From Symsagittifera roscoffensis (lineage: Eukaryota; Xenacoelomorpha; Acoela; Convolutidae): 64,000 nucleotides of DNA. Shown piece by piece: positions 1 through 9,575 of the stretch. The position numbers and the translations under genes were made by a program. Below the pieces are notes generated by a model. That model was not told the DNA's origin. It worked only from the letters and a program-made list of their open reading frames with translations, and did not search any database. The stretch lies in NCBI RefSeq assembly GCF_963678635.1, contig NW_026970820.1:682001-746000 (forward strand), written 5' to 3'. How positions within the stretch are numbered: position 1 is the stretch's first letter; each line of letters begins with the position of its first letter.

Positions 1-199
1 TTAAAGCCTTTTATTTTGAAAAAGTATTCAAAAATGGGTAAAAAAAAGTCAAAAAAATCAATTTTCTCCGATTCAAAAACCTCCACTACCATGATGATTA
101 GTGCGTTAGATAGGACTGCTGAGATCAATTTAGACGTTCTTTCATAAATATATCAAAATTTTTACTTATTTTTGAGAATTAAGCAGAATAAAAACTTTT

Positions 200-220
200 C
201 CCAAATTGGGCAAAAAGCCC
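200..220 (+). repeat. Class A conserved 3' inverted-repeat block
   Basis: CCCAAATTGGG (200-210) overlaps GGGC-aaaaa-GCCC (208-220), so two alternative small hairpins share the GGG. The block and about 130 nt downstream of it are almost unchanged in every class A unit, more so than most of the class A body. Confidence 0.6.
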
Positions 221-399
221 AAATTAGCCCAAACACCTGTTAAAAATTGTTGGGTCAAAAAATCACAAAAGGAAACCCCTATTCGTTTGACATTTTAGGG
301 CCGCATGCAAAAAATTAGACCAATCTAACCTGACAATTTCGAGAATCAACTTTTTTGTCAAAATTCTCTAAAGACCAATTTAGGGAGATTACTTGTACC

Positions 400-419
400 G
401 GTGGGGGCCCTACCCCACC
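400..419 (+). other. Terminal stem-loop H3, class A type
   Basis: Arms GGTGGGG and CCCCACC pair perfectly around a short loop ending CCCTA. The terminus CTAG lies 33 nt beyond the stem. The same stem closes every other class A unit (for example 5090-5110, 7302-7321, 11727-11746, 27504-27524, 62976-62995), with a loop of 6 or 7 nt. Confidence 0.8.
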
Positions 420-583
420 TAAAAAATTTTTGAAATGTTGGAACGCGGCCACCTAGATCTTTCAGGTCTGCGTCCCACCCACCCTCCGTGACTAATCTTG
501 CTTCCGAGAATGATCATTTGTTTCACCTTTACCCCATCTCAGGTCAGTTACTCTTGAAAAAAGTCCTACTTGAAACGTTCGGA

Positions 584-615
584 TTCACTTTGCCCCCTAC
601 GGGCGCAATGGTGAA
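584..615 (+). other. Head stem-loop H1, class B
   Basis: Outer arms TTCAC and GTGAA enclose an inner stem TGCcCCC / GGGcGCA with loop TAC and one C:C mismatch. It occupies the same relative place as the GC stem-loops of classes A and E, about 130 nt after CTAG. In unit 24 the outer arms have decayed. Confidence 0.5.
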
Positions 616-933
616 GCCCATTTTTTCTTCTCACTGAACTTCTTCTCCGAACAGTTCACATAAAACATTACTATGGTTTTATCTGAAATTTGCCGTGTCC
701 AGCTGCGACTCCTACTTTTTTCACGTCACTGGTGTTCCAACAACAGGACCACATGAGATTCCCATTCAGATACTGTCTCAATTTTGAAAATTCTGATTTT
801 ATTTTTTTTGCCGTTTTTCGGAAAATAAACTAATTACTTCATTCGAATTAAAAAAAAAAACGAAAAACTCTTAAAGATAGCAAGACATTATTGTGACTGT
901 CGTCTATATCTGTTCTCTTTGTTGGAGGTCAAT

Positions 934-974
934 GATGCTCCCTAAGTGGGACCACAAGGGTCCCAGGGAGCATC
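934..974 (+). other. Two-tier stem-loop H2, class B
   Basis: Outer arms GATGCTCCC and GGGAGCATC give 9 bp. The 5-nt versus 1-nt internal loop leads to an inner stem GGGACC / GGTCCC with loop ACAAG. The geometry is the same as in class C, although the 5-nt internal-loop sequence differs (TAAGT versus CACAT). It sits 478 nt from the unit start and is followed by the A/T-rich body. Confidence 0.8.
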
Positions 975-1742
975 AGTAAATGTTTTGGATAGTATGCCAT
1001 TTTTGATTAAGACAAAATCTTTGGCCAATTGTGTTTTTTTTCACAGTCCCTTATCCACTGCAAATGTAAAGACTAATTTTTGTTTGAAGTTTTAAAAAAT
1101 AATAATAACCTTTTCATTTGTGATGACTCGTATCACTCATAAATCAATGGAAGACTCTGACTAACCTTCTCAAGCATGGAAATACATCAAAAAGAAAAAA
1201 CGATTCTGGTTATTTCAGACTGCTTTTTTTGTTAAATTTCAGATAGATTTTGAAAACTCTTTCTTTAAATTGTATGTCTGCCGAAAAAGAACAAAAATTA
1301 CAAACTGAAACCATTTTGGTTAAATTAAGGCTCTTCACCCACCAAACTCAAAATTGCGAAGCTGAAACGAACAATCGACAGCCCATTTTATAATTTTCGT
1401 TTTATTTTTTCAAAACATGTGTCATATATTTTCAAAAGCAATTTATTAAAGTTTCATTTTTTACCAGAAAAGTAAGTCCGAAAAAAAAACAGATTTTTAA
1501 ATACTGTCAAAAAAAAGGTGGCAACTAGTTTTACCAATGGAATCATAGTATATGATTAAGTTCAAAATAGTTTTCATTACCATTGACTAGACGCTTACTC
1601 AATTTGAGAAATGTCGTTAATAACTTTTTTGGAAACATAAAAAACGGATAATGGAAAAGTTTTCCTCTAACTTATAGAAAAGAATTTTATGAGAAAAACC
1701 ATTACTAATATCACGTGTAAATTACGAGAGTAGATTCAGGCC

Positions 1743-2782
1743 ACATGCAAAATTTCAGCAGAAGCACTCAAGCAATTTTGAGAACGAAACAATTGTTCCA
1801 GAAATTGACAAAGTAGTATATACACCAATTTTACCATAAATCGTCAAACTAAAAAAATCGCAAAAACTACAAATTTTATCCAATTTTGACTTTTAAATAC
1901 TCTATACCGACTAAATTGACTATGGTAAGCTCGAATCAACCATCAAAAACCATTTTTAATCGTTCTGAATTTTTTAAGTTTTTTTCCATCAAAAAGTTGA
2001 GTCAGAAATGGGAAAAAGGTTTTTTTTTCAGAAAAACGGAAAAAGTTGTTCAAAATCAACTAGAAATATAAGCCATTATTTTTGAACCTGCTCAGAATGG
2101 TTCTGGTGACCGAAGCCGTAAAAAGTACCCAATTCGAGGAAATTCGAAAAAACTCTTTTTTCAGCACTTTGAAAAAGTGGAAAAATGTAAAAAATTGTCT
2201 TCAAACAAATAGGATGAAAAAGTGATCAGTAAAAGCATCGATGCCGTGTCAAATGAGGATTGCATGCCAATTTTTGAAACAATCCAACGGGTTTTTTTTA
2301 AGAACGAAACCATTTTTTGACAATTTTAGTAGTAGTATTTACACTAATTAGTACCATATATGGTCAAAATTCAAAAATACAAAAAACTACAATTTTCATC
2401 CAATTTTGACCTTCAAATACTCTATACCCACTAAATTGACTATCGGGAGCCCGAATCAACCATCAAAAACCACTTTTAATCACTTTCAAATTTTTTTTAT
2501 TTTTTAAATCAAAATGTTGAGTCAGAAATAGGAAAAAACAATTTTTTTCAAAAAGTCAAGAAAAGTTGTCCCAATTGAATAAACTCACTAAGCCACACTC
2601 TATGAACCTGTTCAGATTGGTTTTCATGACCAAAGCCGTAAAAAGTACCCAATTTGAGAAACTTCGAAAAATCACCTTTTAGTTAACTCAAAAAAGTGGA
2701 AAAATCGGGTAAAATGGGCTTCAAACCGATAGGATCGAAAAGTGACCTTTATAAGATATGATTGCCGTGTCAAATTAGGGCC
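1743..2782 (+). repeat. Internal monomers of about 520 bp, class B
   Basis: Two monomers have markers at 1743 (ACATGC), 2262 and 2783, spaced 519 and 521 bp. Each contains the motifs ACTACAA-TTTT, CTATACC-ACTAAATTGACTAT, GTTGAGTCAGAAA and GAACCTG-TCAGA. The same ordered motifs form the monomers of classes C and D, so B, C and D bodies share one ancestral satellite. Confidence 0.75.
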
Positions 2783-2878
2783 GCATGCAAAAAATTAGAA
2801 AAATTCAACGAAACGTTTTTGAGAACTCGACAAATATGGTCATTTTGGTAAATGTATAATTTTAGAAATTTTTTGCCC

Positions 2879-2900
2879 GGAAGGGGCCCCTACCCCTTCC
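2879..2900 (+). other. Terminal stem-loop H3, common type
   Basis: Arms GGAAGGGG and CCCCTTCC (8 bp) close the loop CCCCTA. The palindrome GGGGCCCC inside the 5' part allows an alternative shorter fold. CTAG ends 33 nt downstream after a spacer containing CTTTTTGTGCTACACGCG. This type ends most B, C and D units. Confidence 0.8.
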
Positions 2901-3058
2901 TAAATGCTTTTTGTGCTACACGCGACCATCTAGCACAATCAGGTACTAGTGGTGGATGTTTGTTTTTCGTATTTAGTCAAACCAAAAGAGAGCGTGGTCA
3001 TGCATCGACATAATGTGCTCAAGCAAATATGTGGACTTCTACGCATTCCCATTCGCAA

Positions 3059-3075
3059 TGCGCCCTTCGGGCGCA
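3059..3075 (+). other. Head stem-loop H1, class A
   Basis: Arms TGCGCCC and GGGCGCA (7 bp) surround loop TTC. Flanking GCATT and AATGC can add an outer stem. It is one of the few GC-rich islands in the unit and is present with little change in most class A heads; unit 13 (GCGCCATTCGGGCGC), unit 29 and unit 9 carry substitutions. Confidence 0.65.
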
Positions 3076-3376
3076 AATGCCAATGCTCAATTAATTTTGC
3101 CAGGTGAAAATTTTTTAAAGAAAAATTCTGATAAAATTTAATTTAAACTACCACCAAAAAACGCAAAGATTTCAAAGTGTGAAACAATCCAGTTTTGGCT
3201 AATACCGGGCATGCAGTGAGACTGATTTTGGCGAAAATAAAATGGAAAATGAAGGAAATGGAAAGAAAAAAATTGTTCAAAATAAGAACGCAACATCAAA
3301 AACTTATTTGATATCCGCTAATGTCATAATTCCGATCAGGCTGATTTCAGATTTTAAGCGTAGATTTTACGGTTAC

Positions 3377-3419
3377 GGCTGCTCTCTCTACAGGTCCCAG
3401 AGGGACCGAGTGAGCATCC
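3377..3419 (+). other. Two-tier stem-loop H2, class A
   Basis: Outer arms GGCTGCTC and GAGCATCC pair with one mismatch. The inner stem is GGTCCC-AGA-GGGACC. The inner arms are swapped relative to classes B, C and D, which carry GGGACC first. Since reverse-complementing those hairpins would not give this order, the swap is a true arm exchange that keeps pairing. It lies about 444 nt into the unit. Confidence 0.8.
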
Positions 3420-3913
3420 TACCTCGATCCAGGATAACGGATAGTTGTTTTTAAATTTTCACAAGTTTTTTTTTCACTAATGCTTGTTTTCAATTCCTCA
3501 TGAGAAGCTGTATAAATTTTAAAAAATTGATTTTTTTAATCAATGCTTCCAAGAACAACTGATGTTAGGCGGTTACAAATGCGGTTGGTGAAAACTAGTT
3601 AGGGATAATGATGAGAAAAATTGTAAGTTTTCAAATGAATTTAAAAACAGTTTTTTTCTTTTTTTCTTTTGTAAATCGGGAGAAATGAATCAGTTTTTTT
3701 TTAAGTTTTACTCGCACCACCCACTGTTCCTAAGAAATGAAGATTTCTGTTCTAGCCGTTTATAACACTTTGGCAGAAAAAACATCAATATGATGTAAAA
3801 TGTTTTAAAAAAGAGAAAAAGTTAAAAATTATGTTTTTTTTTTTAAAATCAAAAAATTGTAATTTTCAAAAATGAAAAAAAGTAAAAATTAAATGCATAT
3901 TACAATTCACCGT

Positions 3914-3929
3914 ACCCAACTTAGTGGGT
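3914..3929 (+). other. Small conserved hairpin in class A body
   Basis: ACCCA-acttag-TGGGT occurs once per complete class A unit, about 500 nt after H2. Stem bases are constant while loop bases vary (acttag, atttag, aattag in units 3, 9 and 27). Some units extend the stem by a T-A pair (TACCCA / TGGGTA). Confidence 0.5.
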
Positions 3930-4351
3930 ATAGCATTTTAAATTACCAAAAAATGTTGAAAATTGTAGATTTTATGAAGTTTTCATTTTGGCTATTTTTC
4001 CTTGTCGCCTCCACTTAAGGCACCTTTGAGCCAACTTGAGAAACTGGAACCTAAACAAGCTATACAGATAGTCTGAATGAGCCATTTTCAGCGTGATAAC
4101 ACGCCTGAAAGAAAACAAAACTCCAGAAATGAAAGAAAATTTTGAACTTTAACCTTTTTTCTTCTTCAAATAGCGATACTTAGAATAATTTTTCAGCTGA
4201 AAAGTTCAAAAAAAATCAAAAAATTAAAATTTTGAAAAAAATTTAAAAAAATCTCATCAGTCTGTTTATTGGAGTCTTCGAGGTTTTGGGAGATCTTATC
4301 TGGCGGCTAACAACAAAAGGATCACTTATTATAAAAATTTGAGAAAGGTCA

Positions 4352-4367
4352 AAAAAACATGTTTTTT
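4352..4367 (+). other. Perfect 16-bp palindrome in class A body
   Basis: AAAAAACATGTTTTTT is a perfect palindrome, present in most class A units. Units 7 and 28 carry the non-palindromic version with CCTG in the centre, which marks them as a shared subfamily. No function is apparent. Confidence 0.5.
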
Positions 4368-5147
4368 CGATTTTTTTGACAGAATTCCGAAAGCAATATC
4401 TTGGCTAAAAACAAAAATGAGGGCCTAAAATTAGTACAAACAGTACTCCCACATAAAGTACATTAGGTTGGAAACAAAAAATTGACTCTGACTCAAAAAT
4501 CGTTTTTTAACTTTATTTCTGAACAAAAAATTGTAAAAAAATCAAAAATTAAAAAAATTTTTGAAAAAAACGATTGTTTTGAAAAAGTGCTAAGTTTTAG
4601 CTGAAACTTTTCATTTTAACTAAGAAAGCCAGAGCAATTTTCTTTAAGCTCAAATAATTTAATTAAGCAAATTATTTTCAAGTTTTTTCGTTAATGGCTT
4701 TTATTTTGAAAAAGTATTCAAAAATGGGTAAAAAAAAGTCAAAAAAATTAATTTTCTCAGATTGAAAAACCTCCACTGCCATGATGATTAGTTCGTTCGA
4801 TAGGACTACTGAGATCAATTTAGACGTATTTTCATAAGTATATCAAAATTTTTATTTATTTTTGAGAATTAAGCAAAATAAAAACTTTTCCCAAATTGGG
4901 CAAAAAGCCCAAATTAGCCCAAACACCTGTTAAAAATTGTTGGGTCAAAAAGTCACAAAAGAAAACCCCTATTCGTTTGACATTTTAGGGCCGCATGCAA
5001 AAAATTAGACCAATCTAACCTGACAATTTCGAGAATCGACTTTTTTGCAAAATTTCTCTATAGTCCATTTGAGGGATATTACTTGTACCGGTGGGGGCCC
5101 CTACCCCACCTCAAAAAATTTTGTAATGCTGGAACGCGGCCACCTAG

Positions 5148-7358
5148 CACAGTCAGGTACTAGTGTTTTATTTTTGTTTTTCGTATTTTGTCAAGCCAAA
5201 AGAGAGTGTAGTCAAGCATCAACATCATGTGCTCAAGCAAATACGTGGACTTCTACGCATTCCCATTCGCAATGCGCCCTTCGGGCGCAAATGCCAATGC
5301 TCAATTAATTTTGCCAGGTGAAAATTTTTTAAAAAAAAAAACTCTGATGAATTTTAACTTAAACTACCACCAAAAACGCAAAGATTTCAAAGTGTGAATT
5401 AATCAAGTATTTGATAATACCGGGCATGCAGTGAGACTGATTTCGGCAAAATTAAAATGGAAAATGAAGGAAATGGAAAGAAAAAAATGTTCAAAATTAG
5501 AACGCATTATCAAAAACTTATTTGATCTCCGCTAATGTCATAATTCCGATCAGGCTGATTTCAGATTTTAAGCGTAGAGTTTACGGTTACGGCTGCTCCC
5601 TCTACAGGTCCCAGAGGGACCGAGTGAGCATCCTACCTCGATCCAGGATAACGGATAGTTGTTTTTAGTTTTTCACAAAATGTTTTTTCACTATTCCTTG
5701 TTTTCAATTCCTCATGAGAAGCTGTATTAACTTTCAAAAAAATTGATTTTATTAATCAATGCTTCCAAGAACAACTGATGTTAGGCGGTTACAAATGCGG
5801 TTGGTGAAAACTAGTATGGGATAATGATGACAAAATTTGTAAGTTTTCAAATGAATTTAAAAACAGTTTTTTGCTTTTTTCTTTTATAAATTGGGAGAAA
5901 TGAATCACTTTTTTTTAAGTTTTCCTCGCACCACCCACTGTTCTTAAGTAATGAAGATTCCTGTTCTAGCCGTTTATTACACTTTGGCAGAAACAACATC
6001 AATAGAAGTAAAATGTTTAAAAAAAAAAAAATTAAAAATTATGTTTTTTTTTTTAAAAAGTCAAAAATTTGTAATTTTCAAAATTGAAAAAAAGTGAAAA
6101 TTAATTGCGTATTACGATTCAGCGTACCCAACTTAGTGGGTCTAGCATTTTAAATTACCAAAAAATGTTAAAAATTGTAGATTTTATGAAGTTTTCATTC
6201 TGGCTATGTTTCCTTGTCGCCTCCACTTAAGGCACCTTTGAGCCAACTTGAGAAACTGGAACCTAAACAAGCTAAGCAGATAGTCTGAATGAGCCATTTT
6301 TAGCTTGATAACACGCCTGGAAGAAAAAAAAATCCAGAAAAGAAAGAAATTTTTGAACTTTAACCTTTTTTTCTTCTTCAAATGGCGATACTTAGAATAA
6401 TTTTTCAGCTGAAAAGTTCAAAAAAAATCGAAAAATTCGAATTTTGAAAAATTTTTAAAAAAATCTCATCAGTCTGTTCATTGGAGTCTTCGAAGTTTTT
6501 GGAGACCTTATCTGGCGACTAACAACAAGTGGATCACTTATTTTAAAATTTTGAGAAAGGACAAAAAAACATGTTTTTTCGACTTTTTTCACAGAATTCC
6601 GAAAGCAATATCTTGGCTAAAAACAAGAATGAGGGCCTAAAATTAGTACAAACAGTACTCCCACATAAGGTACATTAGGATGGAAACAAAAAATTTACTC
6701 TGACTCAATAATCGTTTTTTAACTTTATTTCTGAACAAGAAATTGAAAAGAAATCAAAAACTTAAAATTTTTTTGAAAAAAATGATTTTTTTTAAAAAGT
6801 GCCAATTTTTAGCTGAAACTTTTCATTTTAGCTAAGAAAACCAGAGCAATGCCCTTTAAGCTCAATTAAATTAATATAGCAAATTGTTTTCAAGTTTTTT
6901 CGTTAAAAGCTTTCATTTTGAAAGAGTAGTCAAAATTGGGTAAAAAAAATTAAAAAAAATCAATTTTCTCAGATTCAAAAACCTCCACCACCATGATAAT
7001 TAGTTCGTTAGATAGGACTCCTAAGATCAATTTAGACTTATTTTCATAAAAATATCAAAATTTTTACTTATTTTTGAGAATTAAGCAAAATAAAAATTTT
7101 TCCCAAATTGGGCAAAAAGCCCAAATTAGCCCAAACACCTGTTAAAAATTGTTGGGTCAAAAAATCACAAAAGGAAACCCCTATTCGTTTGACATTTTAG
7201 GGCTGCATGCAAAAAATTAGACCAATCTAACCTGACAATTTCGAGAATCAACTTTTTTGTCAAAATTCTCTAAAGACCAATTTAGGGAGATTACTTGTAC
7301 CGGTGGGGGCCCTACCCCACCTAAAAAATTTTTGAAATGCTGGAACGCGGCCACCTAG
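5148..7358 (+). repeat. Unit 4, class A, 2211 bp
   Basis: The tag is CACAGTCAGGTACTAGTG, a one-base variant of the unit 3 tag. H2 is at 5591-5633 and H3 at 7302-7321. A one-base loss in the A-run before GTTCAAAATTAG (near 5488) breaks the frame seen in unit 3, which argues against coding. Confidence 0.85.
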
Positions 7359-9575
7359 CACCCTCAAGGTCACGTGTTGGATTTTTGTTTTTGGTATTTT
7401 CTGAAATCAAAAGAGAGCGTGGTCATGCATCGACATCATGTGCTCAAGCAAATACGTGGACTTCTACGCATTCCCATTAGCAATGCGCCCTTCGGGCGCA
7501 AATGCCAATGCTCAATTAATTCTGGCAGGTAAAAATTTTTTAAAGAATAATTCTGATGAATTTTAACTTAAACTACCACCAAAAAACGGATAGATTTCAA
7601 AGTGTGAAACAATCAAGTTTTTGCTAATACCGGGCATGCAGTGAGACTGATTTCAGCAAAAATAAAATGGAAAATGAAGGAAATGGAAAGAAAAAAATTG
7701 TTCAAAATAAGAATGCATTATCAAAAACTTATTTGATCTCCGCTAATGCCATAAATCCGATCAAACTGATTCCAGATTTTAAGCGTAGAGTTAACGGTTA
7801 CGGCTGCACCCTCTACAGGTCCCAGAGGGACCGAGTGAGCATCCTACCTCGATCCAGGATAACGGATAGTTGTTTTTAATTTTTCACAAAATTTTTTTCA
7901 CTAATGCTTGTTTTCAATTCCTCATGAAAAGCTGTATAAATTTTAAAAAAATTGATTTTATTAATCAATGCTTCCAAGATCCAAGAACAACTGATGTTAG
8001 GGGGTTACAAATGCGGTTGGTGAAAACTAGTAAGGGATAATGATGAGAAAAATTGTAGGTTTTCTAATGAATTTAAAAACAGTTTTTTTCTTTTTTCTTT
8101 TGTAAATCGGGAGAAATGAATCAGTTTTTTTTTGTTTTCCTCGCACCACCCACTGTTCTTAAGTAATGAAGATTCCTGTTCTAGCCGTTTATAACACTTT
8201 GGCAGAAACAACATCAATATGATGTAAAATGTTTTAAAAAAGAGAAAAAATTAAAAATTATGTTTTTTTTTAAAAAAGTCAAAAATTTGTAATTTTCAAA
8301 ATTGAAAAAAAATGAAAAATAATTGCATATTACGATTCAGCGTACCCAACTTAGTGGGTCTAGCATTTTAAATTACCAAAAAATGTTGAAAATTGTAGAT
8401 TTTATGAAGTTTTCATTCTGGCTATGTTTCCTTGTCGCCTCCACTTAAGGCACCTTTGAGCCAACTTGAGAAACTGGAACCTAAACCAGCTATGCAGATA
8501 GTCTGAATGAGCCATTTTTAGCTTGATAAATCGCCTGGAAGAAAAAAAAATCCAGAAAAGAAAGAAAATTTTGAACTTTAACCTTTTTTCTTCTTCAAAT
8601 GGCGATACTTAGAATAATTTTTCAGCTGAAAAGTTCAAAAAAAATCAAAAAATTCGAATTTTGAAAATTTTTAAAAAAAATCTCATCAGTCTGTTTATTG
8701 GAGTCTTCGAGGTTTTTGGAGACCTTATCTGGCGACTAACAACAAGTGGATCACTAATTTTAAAATTTTGAGAAAGGTCAAAAAAACATGTTTTTTCGAC
8801 TTTTTTGACAGAATTCCGAAAGCAATATCTTGGCTAAAAACAAGAATGAGGGCCTAAAATTAGTACAAACAGTACTCCCACATAAGGTACATTAGGGTGG
8901 AAACAAAAAATTTACTCTGACTCAATAATCGTTTTTTAACTTTATTTCTGAACAAGAAATTGAAAAGAAATCAAAAACTTAAAAATTTTTTGAAAAAAAT
9001 GATTGTTTTGAAAAAGTGCCAATTTTTAGCTGAAACTTTTCATTTTAGCTAAGAAAACCAGAGCAATGCCCTTTAAGCTCAATTAAATTAATATAGCAAA
9101 TTGTTTTCAAGTTTTTTCGTTAAAGCCTTTCATTTTGAAAAAGTATTCAAAAATGGGTAAAAAAAAGTCAAAAAAATCAGTTTTCTCCGATTCAAAAACC
9201 TCCACTACCATGATGATTAGTGCATTAGATAGGACTGCTGAGATCAATTTAGACGTTTTTTCATAAGTATATCGAAATTTTTACTTATTTTTGAGAATTA
9301 AGCAAAATAAAAACTTTTCCCAAATTGGGCAAAAAGCCCAAATTAGCCCAAACACCTGTTAAAAATTGTTGGGTCAAAAAATCACAAAAGGAAACCCCTA
9401 TTCGTTTGACATTTTAGGGCCGCATGCAAAAAATTAGACCAATCTAACCTGACAATTTCGAGAATCAACTTTTTTGTCAAAATTCTCTAAAGACCAATTT
9501 AGGGAGATTACTTGTACCGGTGGGGGCCCTACCCCACCTAAAAAATTTTTGAAATGTTGGAACGCGGCCACCTAG
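7359..9575 (+). repeat. Unit 5, class A, 2217 bp (near-identical twin of unit 8)
   Basis: The tag is CACCCTCAAGGTCACGTG. H2 is at 7802-7844, with CTGCACC replacing CTGCTCC and so losing one outer pair. H3 is at 9519-9538. Unit 8 at +6642 bp has the same length and by eye almost no differences (for example C at 8487 versus A at 15129). The tails of the units before them differ, so the twin block begins at the junction. Confidence 0.9.

Larger units (their letters stand above)
1..456 (+). repeat. Unit 1, class A (3' part only)
   Basis: This is the 3' end of a class A unit cut by the window edge. It holds the class A 3' block (CCCAAATTGGG and following), GCATGC at 303, terminal stem-loop H3 at 400-419 and terminus GGCCACCTAG at 447-456. 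A class B unit follows directly. Confidence 0.85.
457..2933 (+). repeat. Unit 2, class B, 2477 bp
   Basis: The head begins ATCTTTCAGGTCTGCG. H1 is at 584-615, H2 at 934-974 and H3 at 2879-2900. The body has monomers of about 520 bp whose marker sites lie at 1743 (degenerate, ACATGC), 2262 and 2783. It is nearly identical to unit 15 from its first base until about 2820, where the last 110 bp switch to a different tail version. The 61-codon frame at 1886-2071 lies inside a monomer and recurs in units 15 and 24 only because the DNA is repeated. Confidence 0.85.
2934..5147 (+). repeat. Unit 3, class A, 2214 bp
   Basis: The tag is CACAATCAGGTACTAGTG. H1 is at 3059-3075, H2 at 3377-3419 and H3 at 5090-5110. 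Its 3' body (with AGATCTTATCTGG near 4292 and AACAAAAGGATCAC) belongs to the subfamily shared with units 13 and 27. A 70-codon frame at 3242-3454 spans H2 but is not conserved as protein. Confidence 0.85.

Noticed and set aside
285..419. Pairing of TAGGGCC upstream of GCATGC with the H3 loop GGCCCTA (pseudoknot)
   Set aside because: It works for class A and partly for B, but C2 and D read CAGACCC at the upstream site, so the pairing is not conserved.
457..470. Canonical Helitron 5' end (TC) after each CTAG
   Set aside because: Units begin with AG, CA, GG, TG, AT or CC. None begins with TC, so a strict Helitron call is not supported.
1886..2071. A 61-codon frame repeated at 31497 and 52711
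   Set aside because: It lies within a 520-bp monomer, is rich in Lys/Phe from A/T tracts, has no domain, and is shared only among the three class B copies.
3242..3454. A 70-codon frame starting MENEGNGKKK and ending RSQRDRVSILPRSRITDSCF, present in many class A units
   Set aside because: It recurs because the DNA is repeated. Units 4 (one-base loss), 6 (ATG to ATA) and others break it, differences between copies are mostly amino-acid changing, and its best conserved part coincides with the H2 stem-loop.
3560..3575. TTAGGC as a nematode telomere repeat
   Set aside because: Only one copy per class A unit, within GATGTTAGGCGG, with no tandem run. A single hexamer is expected by chance.
7555..7575. 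CTGATGA in class A heads as a hammerhead ribozyme core
   Set aside because: The required GAAA partner and flanking stems I-III are not present at suitable spacing, and the motif mutates freely (CTGATAA, CTGACAA) between units.
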